NCBI GenBank assembly: GCA_023485745.1
Contig: JAMCZL010000032.1
Span: 1 to 10,467, forward strand
Origin: Candidatus Martarchaeota archaeon
Lineage (GTDB): Archaea; Micrarchaeota; Micrarchaeia; Micrarchaeales; Micrarchaeaceae
Direction of reading: 5' to 3'
Length of the DNA: 10,467 bases
The notes under the pieces are model-generated. The model was not told where the DNA came from. It saw only the letters and a program-made list of their open reading frames with translations, and did not search any database. The translations under genes were made by a program, and so were the position numbers. Shown here piece by piece: positions 4,766 through 10,467 of this stretch. Position 1 is the stretch's first letter; every line of letters starts with the position of its first letter.

Positions 4766-5557
4766 ATGAAATCAATGGAAAATACCGTAATACATTTGAA
4801 AAAGGGCGTCAAGCTTAAGAACCCGATACTTGTTGTGGGCCTGCCGGGAGTAGGCAATGTTGGCAAGCTGGTTGCAGAGCAGCTAATCAAAGAATTCAAA
4901 GGCGAGAGAATAGCAACTTTGCACTCTCCACACCTTCCCCACGAGGCAATAATGCTGAAAAGCGGCGGAATAAGGTTGATAAATAACAGATTCTACCTGC
5001 TCAAGCCCGGTGGAAAGTCGCCAAGGCAAAACGACATAGTGGTACTTACTGGAGATTCGCAGGCAATAACCCCAGAGGGCCAGTACGAGATGAATTCTCA
5101 CATTGTAGACTTCTTCAAAGAAAAGATGCACGGCAAATTCATATACACGATAGGCGGATACAACGCATCGGGCAGCAGTGTTGCAACCCCAAGGGTTTTT
5201 GCAAACGCGTCAAGCAAAAAGGTGATTGAAAGCTTCAAGGACAGCGGAATAACTTTCGGTGTCTCGCGCGGAGCAATACTCGGCTCGGCCGGCATGATAG
5301 TTGCATTTTCAAAGATAAAAAAGATCGACGCGATATGCCTGATGGGCGAATCAGCGCTCATAGATTTTGATCCGATGGCTGCAAAGGCCGTCTTGGTGAT
5401 GCTGTCAAAGCGCCTAAGCCTCCCGATAAAGACGGACAACATAGATTCAATGGTTGAAAAAACCGCCAAGGCCCTCAAGGAACTGGAAAGCCAGCTGTCC
5501 GGATCTGCAGCGCTTCCGCACGACAGCGGGGAGAACAAGACCTCTTACATAAGATAA
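4766..5557 (+). CDS. PAC2-family protein (putative proteasome assembly chaperone)
   Basis: The N-terminal motif ILVVGLPGVGNVGKLVAEQL at residues 21-40 is characteristic of the archaeal PAC2 family (COG2047-like). It is followed by DIVVLTGDSQAITPEGQYEM, then FIYTIGGYNASG, and GVSRGAILGSAGMIVAFSKI near the middle. Some archaeal members (PbaA/PbaB) act in 20S proteasome assembly; others have no tested role. At 263 aa the protein is of normal length. The C-terminal 50 residues are charged and probably form a helix (EKTAKALKELESQLSG), then a disordered end. Starts at 4766 and 4775 (MKSMEN or MEN) are both possible, and neither has a clear ribosome-binding site. With 4 bp or 13 bp from the aIF2-alpha stop, coupled translation is likely. 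It closes the operon before tRNA-Gly. Confidence 0.88.
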   Translation: MKSMENTVIHLKKGVKLKNPILVVGLPGVGNVGKLVAEQLIKEFKGERIATLHSPHLPHEAIMLKSGGIRLINNRFYLLKPGGKSPRQNDIVVLTGDSQAITPEGQYEMNSHIVDFFKEKMHGKFIYTIGGYNASGSSVATPRVFANASSKKVIESFKDSGITFGVSRGAILGSAGMIVAFSKIKKIDAICLMGESALIDFDPMAAKAVLVMLSKRLSLPIKTDNIDSMVEKTAKALKELESQLSGSAALPHDSGENKTSYIR

Positions 5558-5586
5558 ATAGCAAGTGGCACTTAATTTACTGGCAG

Positions 5587-5676
5587 GCGCCAGTAATCTA
5601 GCCTGGTAGGATATCAGCTTCCCATTTCAATTAAAGGAAAGAGCTGAACGCCCGGGTTCAAATCCCGGCTGGCGCA
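5587..5676 (+). tRNA. tRNA-Gly (CCC) with a 17-nt intron
   Basis: The exons give a 73-nt cloverleaf: acceptor GCGCCAG/CTGGCGC, D stem ATCT/GGAT, anticodon stem TCAGC/GCTGA, variable loop ACGC, T arm CCGGG-TTCAAAT-CCCGG and discriminator A. The anticodon CCC is at 5621-5623. The intron is 5625-5641, at the canonical 37/38 site. Bases 32-35 (TTCC) pair with GGAA at the intron end, leaving 3-nt bulges C-A|T and A-G|A, which is a bulge-helix-bulge splice site. CCA is not encoded. It lies 29 bp after the PAC2 stop. Confidence 0.93.
5625..5641 (+). other. tRNA intron
   Basis: Seventeen bases (TTTCAATTAAAGGAAAG) lie between A37 and A38 of tRNA-Gly. They form the intron half of the bulge-helix-bulge recognised by the archaeal splicing endonuclease. 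The intron-internal helix can be only 2-3 weak A-T pairs, so this is close to the smallest workable intron. Confidence 0.85.
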
Positions 5677-5777
5677 CCTCACAGCGAGGGTTATATATAA
5701 GAGCCCCAAATGCCCTCTTATCTAACGTGGTTTTAGCGGCAATAAAGGTTGAGAAACCCGTTAACCAGCCACAAACT
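5677..5777. other. Structured intergenic region with a promoter-like box
   Basis: No credible protein gene lies here. Immediately after tRNA-Gly is a CCTC/GAGG hairpin (5677-5689), then a TATA-like TTATATATAA at 5691-5700 that is palindromic and could work on either strand. A 7-bp inverted repeat follows: ATAAGAG at 5697-5703 and CTCTTAT at 5715-5721, overlapping the box. A GGTT-GAGA-AACC hairpin with a GNRA loop lies at 5747-5758. On the plus strand the box would start an RNA near 5722 that contains this hairpin and meets a T-run at 5791-5795. A small RNA is possible but unproven. Confidence 0.35.
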
Positions 5778-6110
5778 TCAAATAAGGTTCTTTTTAACGA
5801 AATCGGTTATTATCGGTATTTCTACATCCACTCCGTTATACGCTTTGAACCCTATGTAAAGCCCGTAAACCCATATAAGCAAGCCAAGCAGGGCGCCCAG
5901 TACGGGCACGGTAAAACCGAATATTATGCTTACGGCTATTGCGCACACCCCAAGAACGATGGCCTGCATTGCGTGCAGCTTTTCTCTTTTGTTGCCCTCA
6001 GCCAGAACGTAAACTATTATTCCAGAAAGCCATTCGAAAAGATAGGCAAATATGAAAATAGCGCTCTTAATGTTCTGCCGCCCTGCATCTCCACCTTTTT
6101 TAGAAGCCAT
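5778..6110 (-). CDS. Small DUF4870/Tic20-like membrane protein
   Basis: This 110-residue protein has a short charged N-terminus and three hydrophobic segments at about 15-37, 48-70 and 73-93, and ends in a charged tail (ITDFVKKNLI). The EGNKREKLHAMQAI stretch after the first segment matches the conserved R/K-x-HAxQ pattern of DUF4870/Tic20-like proteins, and the length fits. Their function is not known in archaea. GGTGAT lies 3 nt before the ATG. The nearest TATA-like TTATATAA (6129-6136) is too close to the start for normal spacing, so the A/T run at 6151-6156 is the better promoter candidate. The gene is transcribed divergently from the DUF4258-like gene, with 106 bp between. The fold is credible but the role is unknown. 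Confidence 0.8.
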   Translation of the reverse strand: MASKKGGDAGRQNIKSAIFIFAYLFEWLSGIIVYVLAEGNKREKLHAMQAIVLGVCAIAVSIIFGFTVPVLGALLGLLIWVYGLYIGFKAYNGVDVEIPIITDFVKKNLI

Positions 6111-6179
6111 GCAATCACCATCATTCGCTTATATAATTGCAAGAACCAATTAAAAACCTTTATGATTCCGCACAAAAAG

Positions 6180-6190
6180 CTATTTATAAC
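6180..6190 (+). promoter_or_regulatory. TATA box of the DUF4258-like gene
   Basis: CTATTTATAAC is centred about 32 nt before ATG 6217. Transcription would begin about 5 nt before the start codon. There is no ribosome-binding site in that space, so the mRNA is probably leaderless. Confidence 0.45.
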
Positions 6191-6216
6191 TAATTCGCAG
6201 AAATAAATACGGGTAG

Positions 6217-6561
6217 ATGTTCAGCCAAGCCGCACTAGTGGAAAAAAGTGGACCTGAAGCCGAGTACCTTTTACCCAAAATTTTACGGCCTGATAAAAAG
6301 CCCGAAAACATATCTGTTTCTGACGTGTATCTTACCGATCATGCGGTCAAAATGATGTTGCGCAGGGAGGTCAATTCAAGGGATCTCATTGAAGCAATAT
6401 ACAACCCAAACGAAGTCTGCTCGGGCCGCGGCGCAAACGTAAAAATATGCAAGTCAACGGTGGGCTCTAGAAATGTAGAAGTCGTCTACAGCCCCATAGA
6501 AGGCAAGAACAGCAAGTATACCATACGCGTGATAACCGTCCACACACAGTCCAAGTCCTGA
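6217..6561 (+). CDS. DUF4258-like small protein
   Basis: The 114-residue protein has a poorly conserved first 38 residues followed by a DUF4258-like domain: LTDHAVKMMLRREVNSRDLI, then EAIYNPNEVCSG, and a C-terminal strand pair VEVVYSP and KYTIRVITVHTQ. The H-A-x-x-M-x-x-R-x-V/I pattern and the NP-E-V turn are typical. DUF4258 domains are found in small proteins, some related in fold to RelE/BrnT-type toxins, but most are untested. No antitoxin-like gene adjoins it. The neighbours are a divergent membrane protein and a convergent MFS transporter 7 bp away. The N-terminal 38 residues are longer than the minimal domain. A toxin role is not supported by the context. Confidence 0.65.
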   Translation: MFSQAALVEKSGPEAEYLLPKILRPDKKPENISVSDVYLTDHAVKMMLRREVNSRDLIEAIYNPNEVCSGRGANVKICKSTVGSRNVEVVYSPIEGKNSKYTIRVITVHTQSKS

Positions 6562-6568
6562 TACACCT

Positions 6569-7729
6569 CTAAATATCTTTTTGTCCACGGCTCGCAAGCA
6601 GCATTATTGCCGCGGCAGAAATTGCAAGAAGCCCGGCATAGGCATACGCATAGACCGGGCTTACGAAGTATACAATGCCCATTATCGCATTCGCCATGAA
6701 GATGCCCAGGCTGCGCGCTGCCCCGAGCGATCCCATGCTCCTGCCTATTGTCCTGCTCTTCGATATCAGCGATATTATGGTCGGCTCCAATGTCTCTATG
6801 GCTCCGGCCGCAAAACCAAGCACACCAACCCCGACGTACATGAAAAATACTCCAGCGCCCACAGCGTATGAAACACCTATTACTGCCGATCCGATTCCGG
6901 CCGCGAAATATCCCAGGAGCGCGAGCTTTACCCGCCTGTTTTTGCTTCCGCGTCCTATCACGTATCCCATTATGGCTGCCACAAGCAGAAAAACTGCGTA
7001 TGAGGCTATGCCTGCTACCGCGTCAGAACGTTCAGCTATTGTTATAATGGGGAAACCAAGACTGTAAAAGGCCAGGCCGTAAAGCATGGTAGCCGCAAGC
7101 ACTCCGAAATACGTTTTCCTGTTGCGCCGCGCAGTGGATCTATCCCTAAGTTTCATTGCACTGCTATGGTGCGCATCCCTATACTTAAGCGCAACCAGGC
7201 AAAGCGTAGAAGCCACTATCGGAATCAAAGTCAGGAGAAAAATGTACCTAAGGCTTATCCCATAGCCAAGCAGCACTGCCAAGTACGCCACCGCCAGGAC
7301 TCCTCCGCCTACGTCGAGCGCGTTCAAGAAGCCAAATGCCCTGCCCCTGTCAAGCCTTGAAGATGCCTCAGACATTATGCCCCTTCTTGCAGGGCTGCGG
7401 AAATTCCTTGCCCACCAGCCCGCCGAAAAAAGCCCCATAGCCTCAGCCACTCCTGAAGCCATGCCGCTAAACGACAGTATCGGTATAAGCGAGTTGCCAA
7501 GAATTGCAATTTTCCTTTTCCCGTACCTGTCTCCAAGCACACCTCCAAAATATGAGAACAACGACCCTATCCCAAACGCTATTGCCATTGCAAGGCCATA
7601 GTCGTACACCGGCGCCTTAAGGTAAAAAACAATAAATATCGGGAACCCGGCAATCAGGGCCTGGTAACCTGCATCTGCAAAGAAAGCGGACAGGGCTATA
7701 AGAAAAACATCTCTTGTCAACCATTTCAT
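6569..7729 (-). CDS. Major facilitator superfamily transporter
   Basis: The 386-residue protein has about 12 hydrophobic segments, and the loop between segments 2 and 3 carries the MFS motif GGVLGDRYGKRK at about 62-73. A basic cytoplasmic loop near residues 185-210 (KYRDAHHSSAMKLRDRSTAR) divides it into two six-helix halves. MFS proteins move solutes or drugs by proton coupling or facilitated diffusion, and no substrate can be read from this sequence. The ATG at 7729 is preceded by AAGGGT. A TATA candidate on the minus strand (CTTATATCG) lies at about 7762-7770. The gene diverges from taw1 and converges on the DUF4258-like gene with 7 bp between stops. The T-run at 6579-6583, inside its 3' end, could stop transcription of the opposing gene. 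Confidence 0.9.
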   Translation of the reverse strand: MKWLTRDVFLIALSAFFADAGYQALIAGFPIFIVFYLKAPVYDYGLAMAIAFGIGSLFSYFGGVLGDRYGKRKIAILGNSLIPILSFSGMASGVAEAMGLFSAGWWARNFRSPARRGIMSEASSRLDRGRAFGFLNALDVGGGVLAVAYLAVLLGYGISLRYIFLLTLIPIVASTLCLVALKYRDAHHSSAMKLRDRSTARRNRKTYFGVLAATMLYGLAFYSLGFPIITIAERSDAVAGIASYAVFLLVAAIMGYVIGRGSKNRRVKLALLGYFAAGIGSAVIGVSYAVGAGVFFMYVGVGVLGFAAGAIETLEPTIISLISKSRTIGRSMGSLGAARSLGIFMANAIMGIVYFVSPVYAYAYAGLLAISAAAIMLLASRGQKDI

Positions 7730-7776
7730 AGCAACCCTTCAATGCCTGTAATATCCACAAACGATATAAGAGCAGT

Positions 7777-7812
7777 AAAATATATATTGGTGCACAGCTA
7801 TATTTAGTGCAC
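7777..7812 (+). promoter_or_regulatory. taw1 promoter with paired GTGCAC palindromes
   Basis: AAAATATATATT at about 7777-7788 is a TATA box that would give a start near 7810. A second AT-rich element (CTATATTTA) at 7798-7806 lies exactly between two identical palindromic hexamers GTGCAC, at 7790-7795 and 7807-7812 (centres 17 bp apart). A dimeric regulator bound there would cover the promoter. The ribosome-binding site AAGGTGAT ends 3 bases before the ATG. Confidence 0.4.
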
Positions 7813-7850
7813 GGTCCAGGGTCCTGCCGGACATTGCGTAAGGTGATAAA

Positions 7851-8843
7851 ATGGCCCAAATACCAGAGCTGCTAGAAGCGAAAATGAAAAAGCAGGGCTA
7901 CCACTTCGTAGGTAAGCACTCCGCGGTAAAGATATGCGAATATACTGCAAACGGGCTAAGGGGAGGCACACTGTGTTACAAGTATTCTTTTTACGGCATA
8001 AAGAGCTGGCAGTGCATACAGAGCACGCCTGCAATAGGCTGCGACCTCGGCTGCAGGTTCTGCTGGAGGCTAATACCAGAGGAAATAGGCGTAAACTGGA
8101 ATGAACTCAACGCCGTAGACAAGTGGGACGACCCAGAATACATAATAGACAACATGATAATCGAGCAAAGGAGGATAGTGAGCGGATACAAGTCAAACGC
8201 CGACACGCCGCTAAGGATGAAAAGGTGGAAAGAGGCAAACAACCCGAAGCACGTAGCCATAAGCCTTACCGGAGAACCCACGTTTTATCCCAAGCTTTCC
8301 AAGCTCATAGAGGGCTTCCACAAGCGCGGAATAAGCACCTTCCTTGTTACCAATGGGACCCTACCAGAAGCCATAGAGCGTCTGACCACGCTGCCCACAC
8401 AGCTTTACGTTTCCGTAGAAGCCCCCGACGAGGAAACTTACAATAAGGTGGTAAGGCCCAAAATAAAGGACACTTGGAACAGGTACTTGAAAACTCTCGG
8501 AATGCTTAAACACCTTGGCACTAGGACGGTTCTGAGGATGACATTGGTGAAGGGGCTTAACATGAACAATCCAGACGGCTACGCAGAACTGATAAGGCTT
8601 GCAATGCCCAACTATGTCGAAGTCAAGGGCTTCTCATATGTGGGCGGGGCAAGGGAAGAGGCAAGGGGCCTGTCCCTTTCAAGCATGCCCAACCATCAGG
8701 AGATCAAGGAGTTTGCAAAGGTGCTCGCAGAAAAGACCTCCTTCATAACCACAGCAGAGCACATGCCGAGCAGGATAGTGCTGCTTTCTAGGGACCGGGA
8801 ATCGGCGTCCAGAAGGATAATAGACTTCAGCAAGATAAGCTAG
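7851..8843 (+). CDS. taw1: 4-demethylwyosine synthase Taw1 (TYW1), radical SAM enzyme
   Basis: This 330-residue protein has the radical SAM motif C64-x3-C68-x2-C71 (IGCDLGCRFCW) and three further cysteines, C29, C42 and C55. Their spacing matches those that bind the second [4Fe-4S] cluster of archaeal TYW1. ISLTGEPTFYPKL (about 137-149), FLVTNGT and YVSVEAPDEETYNKVVRP are typical TYW1 segments. The enzyme joins pyruvate carbons to N1-methylguanosine 37 of tRNA-Phe, making the tricyclic wyosine precursor that limits frameshifting. As in other archaea there is no flavodoxin domain. A strong GGTGAT site precedes the start. The stop overlaps the AIM24 gene stop in AGCTAGCT. Other wyosine genes (trm5, taw2) are not in the window. 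Confidence 0.96.
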   Translation: MAQIPELLEAKMKKQGYHFVGKHSAVKICEYTANGLRGGTLCYKYSFYGIKSWQCIQSTPAIGCDLGCRFCWRLIPEEIGVNWNELNAVDKWDDPEYIIDNMIIEQRRIVSGYKSNADTPLRMKRWKEANNPKHVAISLTGEPTFYPKLSKLIEGFHKRGISTFLVTNGTLPEAIERLTTLPTQLYVSVEAPDEETYNKVVRPKIKDTWNRYLKTLGMLKHLGTRTVLRMTLVKGLNMNNPDGYAELIRLAMPNYVEVKGFSYVGGAREEARGLSLSSMPNHQEIKEFAKVLAEKTSFITTAEHMPSRIVLLSRDRESASRRIIDFSKIS

Positions 8844-9532
8844 CTCTTGCCCTTGCTGTAGTCTGCAAGCCCCTGCGCATAAAGCTCGCTTGCCAGCTTA
8901 AATCTGGATACTGAATGCGCAACGACCTTGCCACGCCCCTCAAACTTTGCAAGGAAAAGCCCCACGCCACCGAACATGGCCGTTCTGATGTTGTCTACAA
9001 ATGTTATCTTGTATTTCAGCGAACTGTCAAAACCAGCAATGTGGCCGGGGTCTATCTCAAGTGGGTTGCTGCCGTCAAGATCGTATTCTAGGATGTCACC
9101 CGTAACATGTATAAACACGGCTCCAGGCCCTACGAACTTCTGAAGCACGAGGCCAGCCCCGCCGAAGAATGCCGCACCGATTCCAACTGTTTCTATTGAA
9201 AATTTCACTGACTCCTGCGCGGCTACGAAGGCGTAATGTTCCGCAACGAATTCCTCGCCTTCATTAAGGTTAACCATGTAGATCTTGCCCGGTATTACCC
9301 CAGACATGGACGCATTGCCTTCCGCGCCATCAGCCTCGAATTCTGTGACCATTGCCGTAGCCCCAGTCATCTTCCTTTCTATCGCGCCAACCAAACCTCC
9401 AGCAAGCCGCGGAGTCATCTTTATGGTTTTGCTCTTGCTTATAAGCTTGCCGGAATCCGAATAAATCTTCTCGCCCGGTTCCAAAGTTATCCGCAGGGCT
9501 TGCATGCTTCCTCCAATTATCTCATAGCGCAT
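8840..9532 (-). CDS. AIM24-family (TIGR00266-like) protein
   Basis: From ATG 9532 the protein is 230 aa and reads MRYEIIGGSMQALRITLEPG, which is the family start. The frame is open to 9559 (nine extra residues), but those do not fit the family and the later ATG has a GTGATG site before it. The body is a glycine-rich beta structure with the repeated pattern AFFGGAGLVLQKFVGPGAVF and AMFGGVGLFLAKFEGRGKVV. AIM24-like proteins form stacked beta domains resembling TRAP-type folds, and their role in archaea is unknown. There is no signal peptide or membrane helix. It lies 35 bp after the RNase P gene stop in the same operon, and overlaps taw1 by 4 bp at its 3' end, so the two transcripts must run into each other. 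Confidence 0.9.
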   Translation of the reverse strand: MRYEIIGGSMQALRITLEPGEKIYSDSGKLISKSKTIKMTPRLAGGLVGAIERKMTGATAMVTEFEADGAEGNASMSGVIPGKIYMVNLNEGEEFVAEHYAFVAAQESVKFSIETVGIGAAFFGGAGLVLQKFVGPGAVFIHVTGDILEYDLDGSNPLEIDPGHIAGFDSSLKYKITFVDNIRTAMFGGVGLFLAKFEGRGKVVAHSVSRFKLASELYAQGLADYSKGKS

Positions 9533-9567
9533 ATCATCACAGAAACAGATTGCGTGCAAAAAAATAA

Positions 9568-9891
9568 CTACTTTTCTTTATTTGCCGCGATTTCAAAACT
9601 TACCAGCTTTGCGCTTCCGCAGTTCAGGCACTTGTACGCGAATGCCCTTTTTTTGCCGATTACGCGTATAGAAAGCGTTTTACCCGGGATCAGGATTGAG
9701 TGGCATTTCCTGCATATCGAGTCGTTAATCCTCTTCGGCAGCCTTATCCTGTGGTGCATGCTGAGCCGCTCAAGATGTGCAACGTATATGGAGGAAAGCT
9801 TTTTGTCTTCAAAGTTCTGCAAAGCGTAGTCAAAAAGAATCTCTATTCTCTGTGAGGCGATGCTTGAAACAAGCGCCCTGGGGTGCCTCAT
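9568..9891 (-). CDS. rnp4: Ribonuclease P protein component 4 (Rpp21 homolog)
   Basis: The 107-residue protein opens with a helix pair (SIASQRIEILFDYALQNF, then YVAHLERLSMHHRIRLP), followed by a zinc ribbon with C60/C63 (ICRKCHSILIPG) and C88/C91 (YKCLNCGS). This is the Rpr2/Rpp21/Rnp4 arrangement. Rnp4 works with Rnp1 on the specificity side of the archaeal RNase P holoenzyme, which removes 5' leaders from pre-tRNAs. The R-L-P-K-R-I and L-I-P-G signatures are intact and the length is normal. The ATG at 9891 lies 4 bp after the upstream stop, with GAGGTGA overlapping that stop, so it is coupled to the DJ-1/PfpI-like gene. Confidence 0.94.
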   Translation of the reverse strand: MRHPRALVSSIASQRIEILFDYALQNFEDKKLSSIYVAHLERLSMHHRIRLPKRINDSICRKCHSILIPGKTLSIRVIGKKRAFAYKCLNCGSAKLVSFEIAANKEK

Positions 9892-9895
9892 TACT

Positions 9896-10417
9896 TCACC
9901 TCACTCCAAGGTAGGATACGACTTTGTCAAGCTTTTCCTCTATATTATCCGAACTCCCTACGGTTATCAGGTTGTCCGAGCTTTCCACAGGCTCCTTCGA
10001 AAGAACGCCCCTGAAAAGCTGAACGGCCTTCTTTGCTTCTTCTTCCTTGGGTGCAGACACCTTTCTATCCCTGACTATGTTGGCCCTGGAAATTATTTTT
10101 ATGGCATTGTCTATGCCAATTATGTACTTCTTTTGTGTGTTGAATCCAACAAGCAGGTCCAGCAGCGGCCTGAACTCGTACAGCTTGTAGTCCTCTACTC
10201 CCGGCCCGTCGGCCAGAACTATGCCGTCGTAGTTCTCCGGGCTTGCAGAGCTCGTATTTAGATCAGGCCTGTACGTTGCACCATGCTTCCCGACGCATTC
10301 CTTGGAGGTGTAGCTTGACATTGCGCATTCGATATCCCATCTACTGAAAAGCAACCTTATCGCAGATACCGTTTCGTCCCTGAACCCTTTGGGAGGCATG
10401 AACACAAGGAACTTCAT
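9896..10417 (-). CDS. DJ-1/PfpI-like protein lacking the nucleophilic cysteine
   Basis: The 173-residue protein follows the DJ-1/PfpI fold: strand MKFLVFMPP, KGFRDETV, YDGIVLADGPGVEDY (about 63-77), then the nucleophile-elbow segment YIIGIDNAIKIISRANIV (about 98-115), and the C-terminal LITVGSSDNIEEKLDKVVSYLG. In active DJ-1/PfpI members this elbow reads like AICHGP; here D103 stands in the cysteine position. The glutamate that normally follows the GF motif also looks replaced (T16). It is therefore probably not a protease, glyoxalase or deglycase of the usual type. It is the first gene of the minus-strand operon with rnp4 and AIM24, and has a near-leaderless TATA promoter. The family call is firm; the function is open. 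Confidence 0.8.
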   Translation of the reverse strand: MKFLVFMPPKGFRDETVSAIRLLFSRWDIECAMSSYTSKECVGKHGATYRPDLNTSSASPENYDGIVLADGPGVEDYKLYEFRPLLDLLVGFNTQKKYIIGIDNAIKIISRANIVRDRKVSAPKEEEAKKAVQLFRGVLSKEPVESSDNLITVGSSDNIEEKLDKVVSYLGVR

Positions 10418-10442
10418 TCGAATCCCTATTATATGCCAGGCA

Positions 10443-10451
10443 AAATATTTA
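10443..10451 (-). promoter_or_regulatory. TATA box of the DJ-1-like/rnp4/AIM24 operon
   Basis: On the minus strand TAAATATTT is centred about 30 nt before ATG 10417, which puts transcription start within about 3 nt of the start codon. A leaderless first cistron is likely, while the downstream rnp4 uses a clear GGTGA site. Confidence 0.45.
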
Positions 10452-10467
10452 GATTATTTGATTGTAT

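Noticed and set aside
5098..5538. Minus-strand 146-aa open frame
   Set aside because: It is a shadow of the PAC2-family gene, which carries the family glycine motif on the plus strand.
6129..6136. TTATATAA as the promoter of the DUF4870-like gene
   Set aside because: It is centred only about 22 nt before the ATG, so normal spacing would start transcription inside the gene and lose the GGTGAT site.
5727..6206. Plus-strand 159-aa open frame
   Set aside because: It is antisense to the DUF4870-like gene, whose hydrophobic segments and ribosome-binding site mark the true strand.
9236..9829. Plus-strand 197-aa open frame
   Set aside because: It is antisense to the AIM24 gene and rnp4, both clearly recognised by motif.
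9860..10261. Plus-strand 133-aa open frame
   Set aside because: It is antisense to the DJ-1/PfpI-like gene and has no recognisable domain.

Overview
The window is archaeal. It encodes archaeal/eukaryal-type information proteins (uL3, eL15, eL42, aIF2-alpha, TFE-alpha, GINS, RNase P protein 4, a KEOPS Pcc1 subunit), the archaeal wyosine enzyme Taw1, an initiator tRNA-Met with an A1-U72 pair, and a tRNA-Gly whose intron sits in a bulge-helix-bulge fold. TATA-type promoters lie close to start codons and several genes carry a GGTG(A) ribosome-binding site. Compact spacing, short leaders and divergent versions of universal proteins suggest a small DPANN-type genome, perhaps Micrarchaeota or another ARMAN-like group. 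That placement is inference only.

Positions 1-1863 (minus strand) read eL15 > pcc1 > [inserted cassette] > decayed second pcc1 > uL3 (cut by the window edge). The ancestral order was probably eL15-pcc1-uL3. A block covering the 3' part of pcc1, the intergenic leader and the first 12 codons of uL3 is present twice (about 90-383 and 949-1251), as direct repeats flanking about 565 bp of unrelated AT-rich DNA. As a result an unknown ORF carries the uL3 start region as its own N-terminus. This is the most unusual structure in the window.

Positions 2038-5676 (plus strand) hold TFE-alpha with a long lysine-rich tail, initiator tRNA-Met, then a tight run of GINS, eL42, aIF2-alpha and a PAC2-family protein, followed by tRNA-Gly(CCC). 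This is the known archaeal replication/translation neighbourhood, but the usual rps27e and nop10 genes are missing from their expected places.

Positions 5677-7729 are accessory. They hold an intergenic stretch with inverted repeats and a promoter-like box, a small DUF4870-type membrane protein (minus), a DUF4258-type small protein (plus) and an MFS transporter (minus).

Positions 7730-10467 return to RNA biology. Taw1 (plus) converges, with a 4-bp overlap, on a minus-strand operon that reads DJ-1/PfpI-like protein without its nucleophilic cysteine > RNase P protein 4 > AIM24-family protein. I saw no CRISPR array, transposase, integrase or rRNA.
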